From Bacteroidota bacterium (GTDB taxonomy: Bacteria > Bacteroidota > Bacteroidia > Flavobacteriales > Flavobacteriaceae), in assembly GCA_029557895.1 (NCBI GenBank), contig JAKQHT010000008.1:17035-81034 (forward strand): 64,000 nt of DNA, read 5' to 3'. Positions 25,442-33,455 of this stretch are shown here, piece after piece; the first letter of the stretch is position 1; every line of letters starts with the position of its first letter. The notes under the pieces were generated by a model that ran no database searches, had not been told where the DNA came from, and saw nothing but the letters and a program-made list of their open reading frames with translations. Made by a program: the position numbers and the translations under genes.

Positions 25442-26389
25442 ATGGAACGAATAAAATTACTTTTGGTATTGGTGCTTTCGGCAAGCATGCTCACCGCATG
25501 TTACACAGAAGACTTGGTTGACAATTACCAACCAGAACCTACGATTTCGCTCAACCAGCTCTTAAGATCTTATGAATTGTGGTATGTGGACATAAACCAA
25601 ACATTGGGTTATGGCGAAACGCCTTTCTTGCAAATCGCCTTTACGGTGTCCTTTAGGAACGGTGTGCTTTTTGCCAATAACAATCTGGTGGGTTTTGGCA
25701 ATCAGGGCAATGGTTTTGGGATACCGGTAGCCGACTATGAAGCTTATGGCAACATCTTGGATATTTATCATGACATAGACGGCTACAACACTTTTGATGT
25801 CTATCAATTGGATTACAACACCATCGAACTGTACAATCCGTACAATGATACGTCGTATTTTTTGCACGGCTACCAGAGGGCAACGTTCGATTATGACTAT
25901 GTGTTTTATGACAACATCCACTATTTCCTTCAGGAATATGAAGCTTGGGAAAAGACCAACACGAGCCAAACGGGCACCATCAACGAATTTGACAACGAAA
26001 ACTACCTCCAGTTTTTGGCCGGAGGCAACGATTCGACCTTTAGGAGTTCGCAGGATTTCAATATTGGCAACCCTAACAACATCTACTGGGACTATACCGG
26101 GGTTTACGGCGTGGGCGATGTGTCCGGTAATATGTACCTAAAAACTTTAACATTGGATTATGATTTTTATGGCAATGAATTTTTTGAATTGAGCGTTATA
26201 GATGACCAAAGGATTCGGCTGTACCACCCGTCCTCCGGGACTACCTATCAGTTTACGGGCAGGGGTTACATACAGTTTATGAGAGAGAGCAATACCAAGG
26301 GCGAAATCACAAAGACAACGACAGCGCCCAAAAAACGCAAGCAAAAAACCGTCAAGAAAGACAATCCGCGCATTAACGAAAGAAGCTGA
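25442..26389 (+). CDS. Conserved flavobacterial lipoprotein of unknown function
   Basis: 315 aa from ATG 25442, which places a clean lipoprotein signal (LVLSASMLTAC, Cys18). The chain has two related beta-rich halves with aromatic, acidic loops (LLRSYELWYVDINQT, FDYDYVFYDNIHYFLQEYEAWEK, WDYTGVYGVGDVSGNMYLKTL). From memory, homologues are often labelled 'nicotinic acid mononucleotide adenylyltransferase', but no nucleotidyltransferase HxGH motif is visible and it is exported, so that label looks wrong. Basic C-terminal tail (KKRKQKTVKK). Its last codons recur at 33456-33481. Confidence 0.6.
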   Translation: MERIKLLLVLVLSASMLTACYTEDLVDNYQPEPTISLNQLLRSYELWYVDINQTLGYGETPFLQIAFTVSFRNGVLFANNNLVGFGNQGNGFGIPVADYEAYGNILDIYHDIDGYNTFDVYQLDYNTIELYNPYNDTSYFLHGYQRATFDYDYVFYDNIHYFLQEYEAWEKTNTSQTGTINEFDNENYLQFLAGGNDSTFRSSQDFNIGNPNNIYWDYTGVYGVGDVSGNMYLKTLTLDYDFYGNEFFELSVIDDQRIRLYHPSSGTTYQFTGRGYIQFMRESNTKGEITKTTTAPKKRKQKTVKKDNPRINERS

Positions 26390-26417
26390 ATTTTGGTTGG
26401 TTATTTAGTTTCGGGAC

Positions 26418-26451
26418 ACGCCCGTTCAGTTTTGGACGGGCGTTGTCTTTT
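26418..26451 (+). terminator. Strong terminator at the left edge of the island
   Basis: ACGCCCGT (26418-26425) pairs with ACGGGCGT (26436-26443), followed by TGTCTTTTTT. It ends the lipoprotein gene; the right half (from TTTTGGACGGGCGT) is repeated at 33483. Confidence 0.75.
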
Positions 26452-26520
26452 TTATTCAAGACGATTAAGGTCGCTTTTGAGCTCGGCGAGGGTGTTGGGT
26501 TTGTAAATATTTTTTTGTCC
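26430..26520. repeat. Left direct repeat: stub of TlpA-like gene end plus half terminator
   Basis: 91 bases nearly identical to 33483-33574. In the minus strand it encodes only the last 22 codons (IYKPNTLAELKSDLNRLE, stop) of the thioredoxin-like gene that is complete at 33505-34842. It marks the left border of the inserted island. The remaining gap to 26734 is AT-rich with no gene seen. Confidence 0.8.
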
Positions 26521-26734
26521 ACCTTCGACGTCTTCAGTTCCGAAGGACAATAACAAATTACCTGCATAAAAAATTTTTAAATTTGAAATATCCCAGAAAA
26601 AAAATACCGACAAACGCCAAAAAATTATATTTTTACAAAAACATTAGAATAAGTATGGACTAAAAACAATGTCCCTTTTGGGATAAAAACATATAAAATA
26701 CAGTGTTTCGCTTAAGATTTTCCTGTAATCGAAA

Positions 26735-26830
26735 TCTACCACATTTCAAAACAACACAGGGAAGTAAAAGTGGAAACGCCCGCGGCAAGTGGGCGTTCCT
26801 TTTTGCTTTGTGTTGTGGGTTCGTGGTAGA
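26735..26830 (+). ncRNA. Candidate structured RNA or leader upstream of the toxin gene
   Basis: Three nested stems: TCTACCAC (26735-26742) with GTGGTAGA (26823-26830); ACAACACA (26751-26758) with TGTGTTGT (26809-26816); and an inner hairpin GGAAACGCCC/GGGCGTTCC (26772-26798) followed by a T-rich run, which alone would look like a terminator. It ends 92 bases before the toxin start codon. It could be an attenuator, a small RNA or a palindromic mobile remnant. Confidence 0.35.
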
Positions 26831-26922
26831 ACCTCGGTTACGAGCAACTGGAACGGCCCACGTTTTTTTTTGTGAGCTGTCCCGAAATTTAAAACAAATC
26901 ACTAACTTTAACAACCGCAAAC

Positions 26923-28779
26923 ATGAGAAACAGACTGACAGACCAAGCAAAAATTATTGCCCTGCTTTTGCTGGCGGCGTTCCTTACCAACGGCTGCCAA
27001 CGGGAAGACTTCCAAAAAGACTTGGAGCATGGGCATGCCATAGAGCAGAGCATCCCTTTCTCTTTTAAAAGAAAAACCTTTGAACAGCTCAAAAATGACC
27101 CGAAATTTTCAGGTGCCTACGATAAGGTTTCGCAAAAAGTAAAGGAACAAGATCTTGCGAACGCCAAGACCGTTATGGAAGATCAGTACGGTTTTGTCAT
27201 CGACTCGACACTTATCAAAGAAGTGTCCTCTGACGGCTACGTGTCATATACTTTCCTCATCTACAGGGAAACACCGAGCGAGGGATTCTTCGAGAACCTT
27301 GTGGTCGATGTGGACAGTCTGGACAACATCAGGGCCTATATCGTAAAATACACCCCGAATTCGCCATCGGTTTACATCCCCGAAGATGATGCCTACTCTC
27401 TGGATGCCACGGCAGAGATTACCCCGATAGATTTCAATGACCAACAGGTCCAGTCCAAGGTCAGTTATACGGATGGCAACGGCTGTTTGGTAACCCTGAT
27501 GTGTCCTTATGGCGGCACCCCGCACCCGGCCGGGCCTGCCTGCATTGCTGCCGAAAGGGGCAATCTGTATTGGTCAGCCCCGGCGTGCCCAAATGACGGA
27601 TACGGAAACAACTACCCCGATTACAGTGGGGGCATCGGCAACGGCGGTGGTTCGGGAAACAACAATAATGGCAACAACAATAATAACAATGGCGGCAGCG
27701 GCAACAACCCTCCCCCGCACCCCGGAAACAATGGCAGCGGGAACAACAACGGCAACAACAACAACAACAACCTCCCCGTGATAACCGACCCGGTGGTCGA
27801 TGGAGAACAAAACCCACAGTGCCTCGCCCTAACGCAGGTGGCACAGCTGGTATCGGCCCTTGGCCTGAACTCCGGCCAGGCCGCAATGATAAGGAGCAAC
27901 TGCGCCTTTGGTTCACAATTATACAACTACTTGAACAATGGGGGCGACGAGGCATTTGCCATTGCAGCCATAAACGCGATGCCTGGCGGTGAGGTGGATT
28001 GGGATGATGAAATAATCTATGATGAATACTGGGACAATTTTCCTTGTCAAAAATTAATTGTCGCTGAGGCAACAGGTGTTTGTTCCCCTTTAACTCAAAT
28101 AATTTTAGATATTTTTGAATCAAATGATGGGTCAAATCTAATTTTCAAAACGTCTGCCACAATAACTCCAAACGCTGAAACCACAGTATTCTCTTCTTAT
28201 GATGCAACAAGACATACATGCAATACGACTATAACGTTTAGTGAATCGTATCTCCAAACAGCCACAGATATTTCAATAGCAAGAACTTCAATACATGAGA
28301 GTTTACATGCCATATTTGTTTATATGTATGAAGAAAACCTTTTAGATTCACCAAATGGAACACCTATTGAAGGGTTTGAGAATTTTGTAGTGGCTTATGT
28401 AAATTATTTAAGTGGATTGCCAGCGAATTTTGGAATCGCCCACCATGAGCTTATGGCTGATTTTGTAGAAGACATGGCAACATCACTTTCGGTTTACTCT
28501 TCTCAAAATGGCTATTCATTCCCCTTTAGCTTTTATAAAAAGTTATGTTGGGCGGGATTAACAACTACAAATGCTTTTCTTACGTTATACCCAAAATACT
28601 TGGATCCGAACGATGAGGTCAACAATCCAAGTAATTATAATCCAGAGTGGTTAGATATTAAATTGACCATTCAAGCCGAGATATATTCAAGTCCACTAAC
28701 ATTTACACATCCAAATGGGAACACATACCAATTTCTTCCAAAGGGCAGCCAACCCAATGCAAATGAACCTTGCGATTAA
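26923..28779 (+). CDS. Surface-lipoprotein polymorphic toxin with HExxH metallopeptidase-like C-terminus
   Basis: 618 aa. Residues 1-25 form a lipoprotein signal (FLTNGC) followed by QREDFQKDLE, acidic as in surface-export signals of Bacteroidota lipoproteins. Residues 30-200 are a globular N-terminal domain; 205-235 a Cys-containing segment; 240-285 a low-complexity Gly/Asn linker; 290-363 a helical pre-toxin part ending in GGEVDWDDE (355-363). From there the DNA becomes AT-rich and the C-terminal domain begins, with HESLH (458-462) and a possible third ligand in AHHELMADF (about 507-514), as in zincin peptidases. The immunity candidate overlaps its stop. Toxin role inferred from organisation; target unknown. 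Confidence 0.65.
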   Translation: MRNRLTDQAKIIALLLLAAFLTNGCQREDFQKDLEHGHAIEQSIPFSFKRKTFEQLKNDPKFSGAYDKVSQKVKEQDLANAKTVMEDQYGFVIDSTLIKEVSSDGYVSYTFLIYRETPSEGFFENLVVDVDSLDNIRAYIVKYTPNSPSVYIPEDDAYSLDATAEITPIDFNDQQVQSKVSYTDGNGCLVTLMCPYGGTPHPAGPACIAAERGNLYWSAPACPNDGYGNNYPDYSGGIGNGGGSGNNNNGNNNNNNGGSGNNPPPHPGNNGSGNNNGNNNNNNLPVITDPVVDGEQNPQCLALTQVAQLVSALGLNSGQAAMIRSNCAFGSQLYNYLNNGGDEAFAIAAINAMPGGEVDWDDEIIYDEYWDNFPCQKLIVAEATGVCSPLTQIILDIFESNDGSNLIFKTSATITPNAETTVFSSYDATRHTCNTTITFSESYLQTATDISIARTSIHESLHAIFVYMYEENLLDSPNGTPIEGFENFVVAYVNYLSGLPANFGIAHHELMADFVEDMATSLSVYSSQNGYSFPFSFYKKLCWAGLTTTNAFLTLYPKYLDPNDEVNNPSNYNPEWLDIKLTIQAEIYSSPLTFTHPNGNTYQFLPKGSQPNANEPCD

Positions 28780-29335
28780 AACACTGGCAATCATTGTATT
28801 ATATTGCTCTTGTTCGGCAAGTAAACATGAATGCTCAAATGATATTAATTATTTGATTAATAACGAATTATCAAGAAATGTATCATTGATTGGCCGTCAA
28901 AAAGCATATCTGGAATTCAACCAAAATGATTATATGCATGAATTCTTGCTGCACACAAAAAATAATTTACAAAACAGCAGTACGATTAAAAACAGCATGG
29001 GAAAAGAAATTTTTGAACATATTTTTAATTTAGAGGAGTTGGATTATTTAATAAGACAAACCTACCAGAGTAATGATTTTAATTATGATGAACTGAAACT
29101 CAATAGAAATATCGTTTATATTTCTAAAAATAATGCAGAACACAAAGATCCGATCGATATGCTATCAAGAGCATATATATTTTTATCAAAACCTATTTTT
29201 ACCAAAAACAATGCTTTTAGCTTGGTTGCTTTTTCTAATGGAGTCAAAGGAGAGATGCAAGGTGGGGTCAGTATTTATAAAAATGATGCTGAAAATTGGA
29301 AATTTGTTGCTACAATTAATGATTGGGTCGAGTAG
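28763..29335 (+). CDS. Putative cognate immunity lipoprotein
   Basis: 190 aa from ATG 28763 (another ATG at 28757), overlapping the last 17 bases of the toxin gene, so translation is probably coupled. Lipoprotein signal IIVLYCSC. The mature part is helical, Asn/Lys-rich and without recognised domain. AT-rich like the toxin C-terminus it follows. Envelope location would fit protection against a toxin acting in the periplasm or at the surface. Immunity function is inference from position. Confidence 0.5.
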   Translation: MNLAIKTLAIIVLYCSCSASKHECSNDINYLINNELSRNVSLIGRQKAYLEFNQNDYMHEFLLHTKNNLQNSSTIKNSMGKEIFEHIFNLEELDYLIRQTYQSNDFNYDELKLNRNIVYISKNNAEHKDPIDMLSRAYIFLSKPIFTKNNAFSLVAFSNGVKGEMQGGVSIYKNDAENWKFVATINDWVE

Positions 29336-29420
29336 ATTTTAATATCTTTCCAATTCCTGATTTGCGAAGTATCCTGACTTATCCGGCTGCCTGCCCTTCA
29401 ACAAAAAGAAGGCACTGGGC

Positions 29421-30158
29421 ATGTACATAGAGGCCAACGGCTGCAACGGTTTTGCACAGGCCGCGGCAGAGGCGATGTGCGAGGGAGGTGAGGTGGATTG
29501 GGCCTATGAAGTGATTTTGGACAGTAGTTTTGTAAACAACCCTTGTTTGTATGGCGTATATGAAGATATGGGAAAAGCACCAACCTTTAACAATTACCTG
29601 CAAAACTTTGAACCTCAATTTTCTGTGGCACATTTAAGACTTTCGACAAGCACTACTTTGCCAAGCACAACCAACGCCGAGACAAGTGCGCCTCAAAATT
29701 ATGTGATTACCATTACTTTTAATGTAAACAATTTGGATAGGCCAAGATTGTCTGTTGCTCGAACTTTTATACACGAAATGATACATGCCGAAATGTTCAG
29801 AAAATTACTTTCTGTGGCACAACATCCAAGTATTCAATTAAGTCAAGAACAATTAATCCAATTAAGAAATGATTTTCCCGGATTATATGATTATTATAAA
29901 AGATGGAAATGGGAAGTGCCAGAAGGTCAAAGTCCCTCAAGCGCTCAACACCAAGCAATGGCACAACATTATAGGGATATTATCGAGCAAGCTTTAAGAG
30001 AGTTTGATGACTCTCACCCTGATGAACTATATGAAGCTCTCGCTTGGATTGGTCTTGAAGATACAGTTACCTGGAGTAATCTATCCCAAACAGAAAGAGA
30101 CAATATTAATCAAACTATAACTGATTTTAACTCAAGTAACTCTGATAACTGTCAATGA
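29421..30158 (+). CDS. Orphan toxin cassette, HExxH metallopeptidase-like, lacking N-terminal export part
   Basis: 245 aa from the first ATG; the frame is open from 29361 and homology to the pre-toxin region starts at 29382 (SGCLPFNKKKALG). It has the pre-toxin motif GGEVDWAYE (29484-29510), then a zincin-like domain with HEMIH (residues 118-122) and a conserved AQHQAMAQHYRDIIEQAL segment (about 175-192, His177 a candidate third ligand), and a tail YEALAWIGLEDT. No signal peptide or lipobox, so by itself it cannot be exported; this is the hallmark of an orphan toxin module. Stop overlaps the next start (ATGA). Confidence 0.6.
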   Translation: MYIEANGCNGFAQAAAEAMCEGGEVDWAYEVILDSSFVNNPCLYGVYEDMGKAPTFNNYLQNFEPQFSVAHLRLSTSTTLPSTTNAETSAPQNYVITITFNVNNLDRPRLSVARTFIHEMIHAEMFRKLLSVAQHPSIQLSQEQLIQLRNDFPGLYDYYKRWKWEVPEGQSPSSAQHQAMAQHYRDIIEQALREFDDSHPDELYEALAWIGLEDTVTWSNLSQTERDNINQTITDFNSSNSDNCQ

Positions 30159-30535
30159 TTATGAAAAATTTAATATTTCTTTTTTTGTTGGTATCCCTAA
30201 ATTCTTATTCTCAAGAAAAAGAAAAAATCATCTTTTTATTTGAGAATGATAGAGATACTGTAATAAACAGCCAAAGTGATAATATCTATATGATAGAGGG
30301 CAAGCACACTTTTAAATTTATCAATGGTAAACATGAGAAGGTTGAAGTAAATTTTAATTCAGTAAAGGAACATCTTGTCACCTACAAAGAGTTTCTTAAA
30401 AAGAATAAGAGCAAAAAATATCCTGAATTGTTTAGTAATTATGTTTTTTACATACTAATTAAAGAAAAAAACTCTTCCGCTTGTTTAATTCAAGTTGAAA
30501 AAGTTTGGTTGGTTGAAGATAAAATGGTGGATTAA
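30155..30535 (+). CDS. Putative periplasmic immunity protein
   Basis: 126 aa with a signal peptide (FLFLLVSLNSYSQ) and a short beta-rich body (IIFLFENDRDTVINSQSDNIYMIEGK). ATG 30155 overlaps the preceding stop by four bases (ATGA); ATG 30161 is an alternative. Related in pattern (I-x-F-x-F/I-D, later Y-x-x-x-I-x-x-x-x-x-x-x-C) to the proteins at 30773 and 32736, so the three form one family, each directly behind a toxin tail. Confidence 0.5.
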   Translation: MIMKNLIFLFLLVSLNSYSQEKEKIIFLFENDRDTVINSQSDNIYMIEGKHTFKFINGKHEKVEVNFNSVKEHLVTYKEFLKKNKSKKYPELFSNYVFYILIKEKNSSACLIQVEKVWLVEDKMVD

Positions 30536-30576
30536 ATAGAACCTGCTATATGTAAATTGCACAGCATTGAGCTATT

Positions 30577-30771
30577 GCACAGCATTATAGAAATATTATT
30601 AAGCAAGCTTTAATGGAATTTGATGATACACAAAATAATGATGTTTATGAAGCATTATCATGGGTAGGGCTAAAAAATACAATTGCTTGGAATAATTTAT
30701 CCCAAGCCGAAAGAAATAATATTAACCAATCACTGTCAGATTTTGAGAGCAACAATCCTAATTGTCAATAA
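30577..30771 (+). pseudogene. Remnant of a third toxin (C-terminal 64 codons)
   Basis: Open frame AQHYRNIIKQALMEFDD ... YEALSWVGLKNT ... NCQ, stop, homologous to the tail of the 29421-30158 protein (AQHYRDIIEQALREFDD ... YEALAWIGLEDT). HExxH part and pre-toxin region are gone. A short duplication (TTGCACAGCATT twice, 30557-30585) marks its left edge. One base separates its stop from the next immunity-like gene. Confidence 0.75.
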
Positions 30772-30772
30772 A

Positions 30773-31171
30773 ATGAAAGAATATTTAATCATAATGCTTT
30801 TCCTTTTTATCAATATTAATTTTACTCTTGCGCAGGACAATAACACTGTTATTTTTCAAATTGATAAACAAGATATAGAATATAAACAAGAGGAAATAAT
30901 ATTTAAGCTGTCTAAAGAAAATATTTTTAGACATATAAAGAATACCAAAAAAAAGAGGTATATATATTATAATGAAATTTCAGATAAAATTATTAATCTA
31001 AAAACATTTCAACAGAATTTGAAAATAAAAACAAGCAATAATGATTATAAGGTTTTATATAAAGGGAAAACTTATAAAATTCTAATTTATGTTAGAAATG
31101 ATAATTGCGAAAATGAAGGAACTCTTTATGAGGTTGATGAATTGATTCCTATTTATGGAGAGGTTAACTAA
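30773..31171 (+). CDS. Putative periplasmic immunity protein (orphan)
   Basis: 132 aa from ATG 30773. Signal peptide (LFLFININFTLAQ), then a Lys/Ile-rich beta-strand protein (NTVIFQIDKQDIEYKQEEI ... YKILIYVRNDNCENEG). Same layout as 30155-30535 and 32736-33215. Very AT-rich. It has outlived its toxin, as immunity genes in orphan arrays usually do, because they still protect against sisters. Confidence 0.5.
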   Translation: MKEYLIIMLFLFININFTLAQDNNTVIFQIDKQDIEYKQEEIIFKLSKENIFRHIKNTKKKRYIYYNEISDKIINLKTFQQNLKIKTSNNDYKVLYKGKTYKILIYVRNDNCENEGTLYEVDELIPIYGEVN

Positions 31172-31176
31172 AAAAT

Positions 31177-31449
31177 TATTATAAAAGATGGAAATAGGAG
31201 CTGCCACAAGGACAAAGTCCATCAAGTGCTCAACATCAAATGATGGCACAACATTATAGAGGTATTATCGAGCAAGCTTTAAGAGATTATGACCCAAGCC
31301 TCACAGAGGCACAAAAGGAAGCCCTATCTTGGATAGGTCTCAACAGTGCGGACATTATGGCATGGCAGAACCTAACACAAACTGAAAGGCAAACAATAAC
31401 CTCAACTATCCAAAACATACAAAACACCTTTGAAAATGGATGCGATTAA
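31177..31449 (+). pseudogene. Remnant of a fourth toxin with internal stop
   Basis: Encodes YYKRWK, an in-frame TAG at 31195 where the 29421 toxin has Trp, then ELPQGQSPSSAQHQMMAQHY and a tail ALSWIGLNSADIMAW ending FENGCD. HExxH part missing. The reading frame after the stop is open from 31198 and its end overlaps the start of the next gene by 14 bases. Confidence 0.75.
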
Positions 31450-32179
31450 TCACAAAGTTTTTTTATGGAAAAATATAAGTATCGGGATTTTATTGATTAT
31501 CCTGTTTGGTTGTAAAAATGAAAACCAAACCATAGATGTGTATAAGGAATCTAACAAAATAACAAAACCTTTAATAGATTCTACAAATAGGTTCATAAGT
31601 GAAGTAAGAATTGATACCTCTTTAAAACCATTGGGAAAAGTTGTGGATTTGGAATTGTCAAACGGAAAAAGAAAAGAAACTGTTTTTGCAATTTGTTCTT
31701 GCCAAAAAGACAAAAAGAACAATACAATCAAAATCCAAATACGCTCCGGTATTCCTACAAAAAAAGAAATGGATTCAACGGGAATTACCGATAAATCTGG
31801 CGGCAGGCTTAACCACTTGATGGATTTGGGCTATTTGAAAAAAATTGATGGTCGGTTTCAATTTCTGACTTTCTTTTTAAAAGATAGTATATTAACTCAA
31901 CTTGAAATGTATTCCAAATCTACAGAACCCGAATATAATGGAAGTGATTTCAAATCAATGGATATTGACAGGTATAAAATTGCCATCTCGACATTTGATT
32001 ATTCGATAGCATCTGCCGTATATGGTAATTTTGAGTTGAGATTGCCAAAAGATTTCGGATATTTTGATAATGACACTATTTTAAAAGGACATTTTGAATG
32101 TAATAATTGGAAAATAGCGACAAAAGATGAAATCCAGAAATGGGAAATCAACAAAATTTATCCTCAACAAATAGAATAA
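31436..32179 (+). CDS. Putative immunity lipoprotein (orphan)
   Basis: 247 aa from ATG 31436, with lipoprotein signal ISIGILLIILFGC (Cys25). The body is beta-rich with a CSCQKDKKN loop; no family recognised. It is unlike the neighbouring small immunity candidates, but sits in the same position, overlapping a toxin tail. Could also be an unrelated lipoprotein carried with the island. Confidence 0.45.
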   Translation: MDAINHKVFLWKNISIGILLIILFGCKNENQTIDVYKESNKITKPLIDSTNRFISEVRIDTSLKPLGKVVDLELSNGKRKETVFAICSCQKDKKNNTIKIQIRSGIPTKKEMDSTGITDKSGGRLNHLMDLGYLKKIDGRFQFLTFFLKDSILTQLEMYSKSTEPEYNGSDFKSMDIDRYKIAISTFDYSIASAVYGNFELRLPKDFGYFDNDTILKGHFECNNWKIATKDEIQKWEINKIYPQQIE

Positions 32180-32739
32180 AAAAACAATCTACCTCCCCGC
32201 CGGGAGATGGGGGAGGCGAAACCGTGGGCACCAACCCGCCACCATCGGTAAACCATGTGCAGCTGGCGGAGATGTGCATGGACTTTCTGGGAGTCGGTTC
32301 CGGCTGCCTGCCCTTCAACAAAAGGAAGGCGCTCGGCATGTACATAGAGGCCAACGGCTGCAACGGTTTTGCACAGGCCGCCGCAGAGGCGATGTGCGAT
32401 GGCGGTGAGGTGGATTGGGATGATGAGGTTGTTTTGGATTCTCACGATTTATTCAATTCAACTGTTTTCAGCATTCAAGATTACAGACAGCAATTGGAAA
32501 ACTTAATTTTGAACGACTATGATTGGAACAATGAAGGCGCTGTTTTTGTAAATAATGCAGTTTCAACATTTGGCACCAATTGGAAACAAGAGGTTGCAAA
32601 AGCTGTTTCTTGGATCGGTTTAGAAAACACGGACGAATATTCAACATATTTGAATAGCTATTCCACACAACCAATGAAGTTTTTGTATATTAACGATATA
32701 CGAAATATCATATCTGTAACAAATAATAATTGCCCATGA
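32140..32739 (+). CDS. Fifth toxin module, internally deleted
   Basis: 199 aa from an ATG inside the preceding gene; homology begins near 32193 with a Pro/Gly linker (PPGDGGGETVGTNPPPS), the pre-toxin helix region (CLPFNKRKALGMYIEANGC) and the motif GGEVDWDDE (32401-32427). Behind it comes a short domain without HExxH that ends in a tail like the other toxins (VAKAVSWIGLENTDEY ... NNNCP). It looks like a deletion derivative: linker fused to the tail. The 120 bases 32299-32418 are nearly identical to 29382-29501. Stop overlaps the next start (ATGA). Confidence 0.5.
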   Translation: MGNQQNLSSTNRIKKQSTSPPGDGGGETVGTNPPPSVNHVQLAEMCMDFLGVGSGCLPFNKRKALGMYIEANGCNGFAQAAAEAMCDGGEVDWDDEVVLDSHDLFNSTVFSIQDYRQQLENLILNDYDWNNEGAVFVNNAVSTFGTNWKQEVAKAVSWIGLENTDEYSTYLNSYSTQPMKFLYINDIRNIISVTNNNCP

Positions 32740-33215
32740 AAAAGATAGTATTTTTTCTAATTTGTTTGTATATTCCTTTTAGTTATTCTCAAAATAAAGA
32801 TTTATACATTCTGATTGACAATGAATCTATTGTTGATATAATAAACACACAAAATGATTCAATTAATTTAAAGTTGTTTAGGTTAAAACTAAATCAAAAC
32901 AATTTGGAGTACGAATTTTATATTGACGATAATGGGATATTGGGGAAAAGAATTTCTGTTAAAAGCGCAAAAACAGAAATCATTGAGTTAATTTACAAAA
33001 ATATCGATGGGAACAACCATTCAAAATTGATTGATAAAAGTAAAATACAAAATTCAATAACCTTTCATGAAATGTTGAATGTTAAGGATATTAAAAGCTT
33101 ATTTGGGATAATAAATTCTTTTGAAAACATCTATATTGTTAATATAGAAAATAATTGCAATGGATTGTTCATTTGTGAAAGAGTTTTTTTAAATCCCAAA
33201 AAATCTAATCTTTAA
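32736..33215 (+). CDS. Putative periplasmic immunity protein
   Basis: 159 aa from ATG 32736, ATGA overlap with the module before it. Signal peptide (FLICLYIPFSYSQ), then Asn/Ile-rich beta-strand sequence and a Cys near the end (NCNGLFICERVFL), as in the sister at 30155 (SACLIQVEKVWL). Function inferred from position and family resemblance. Confidence 0.5.
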   Translation: MKKIVFFLICLYIPFSYSQNKDLYILIDNESIVDIINTQNDSINLKLFRLKLNQNNLEYEFYIDDNGILGKRISVKSAKTEIIELIYKNIDGNNHSKLIDKSKIQNSITFHEMLNVKDIKSLFGIINSFENIYIVNIENNCNGLFICERVFLNPKKSNL

Positions 33216-33235
33216 AAAAACTTACTCGAACTCTA

Positions 33236-33399
33236 CATTCCCCTTTAGCTTTTATAAAAGTTATGTTGGGCAGGATTAACAACTACAAATGCTTTTCTTA
33301 CGTTATACCCAAAATACTTGGATCCGAACGATGAGGTCAACAATCCAAGCAATTATAATCCAGAGTGGTTAGATATTAAATTGACCATTCAAGCCGAGA
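33236..33399 (+). pseudogene. Frameshifted fragment of the first toxin's C-terminus
   Basis: 164 bases nearly identical to 28517-28681 (tail of the full-length toxin: WAGLTTTNAFLTLYPKYL), with one base missing in an A-run, so the frame is broken. It has no gene of its own and lies at the right end of the array. Confidence 0.85.
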
Positions 33400-33455
33400 G
33401 GCCAGTAAAATTTGGTTCCAATGATGAATTTATAGCAGTATTTATAGCAACTGCG

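Noticed and set aside
27640..27780. Gly/Asn-rich DNA as tandem repeat or CRISPR-like array
   Set aside because: It is a coding low-complexity linker in frame with the toxin; no direct repeats with spacers.
27461..28135. Long Cys/His-rich minus-strand frame opposite the toxin linker
   Set aside because: Complement of the Gly/Asn-repeat codons; low-complexity artefact.
29361..29420. Upstream start for the second toxin
   Set aside because: Frame is open but has no start codon before 29421 and the first seven codons show no similarity to the sister copy.
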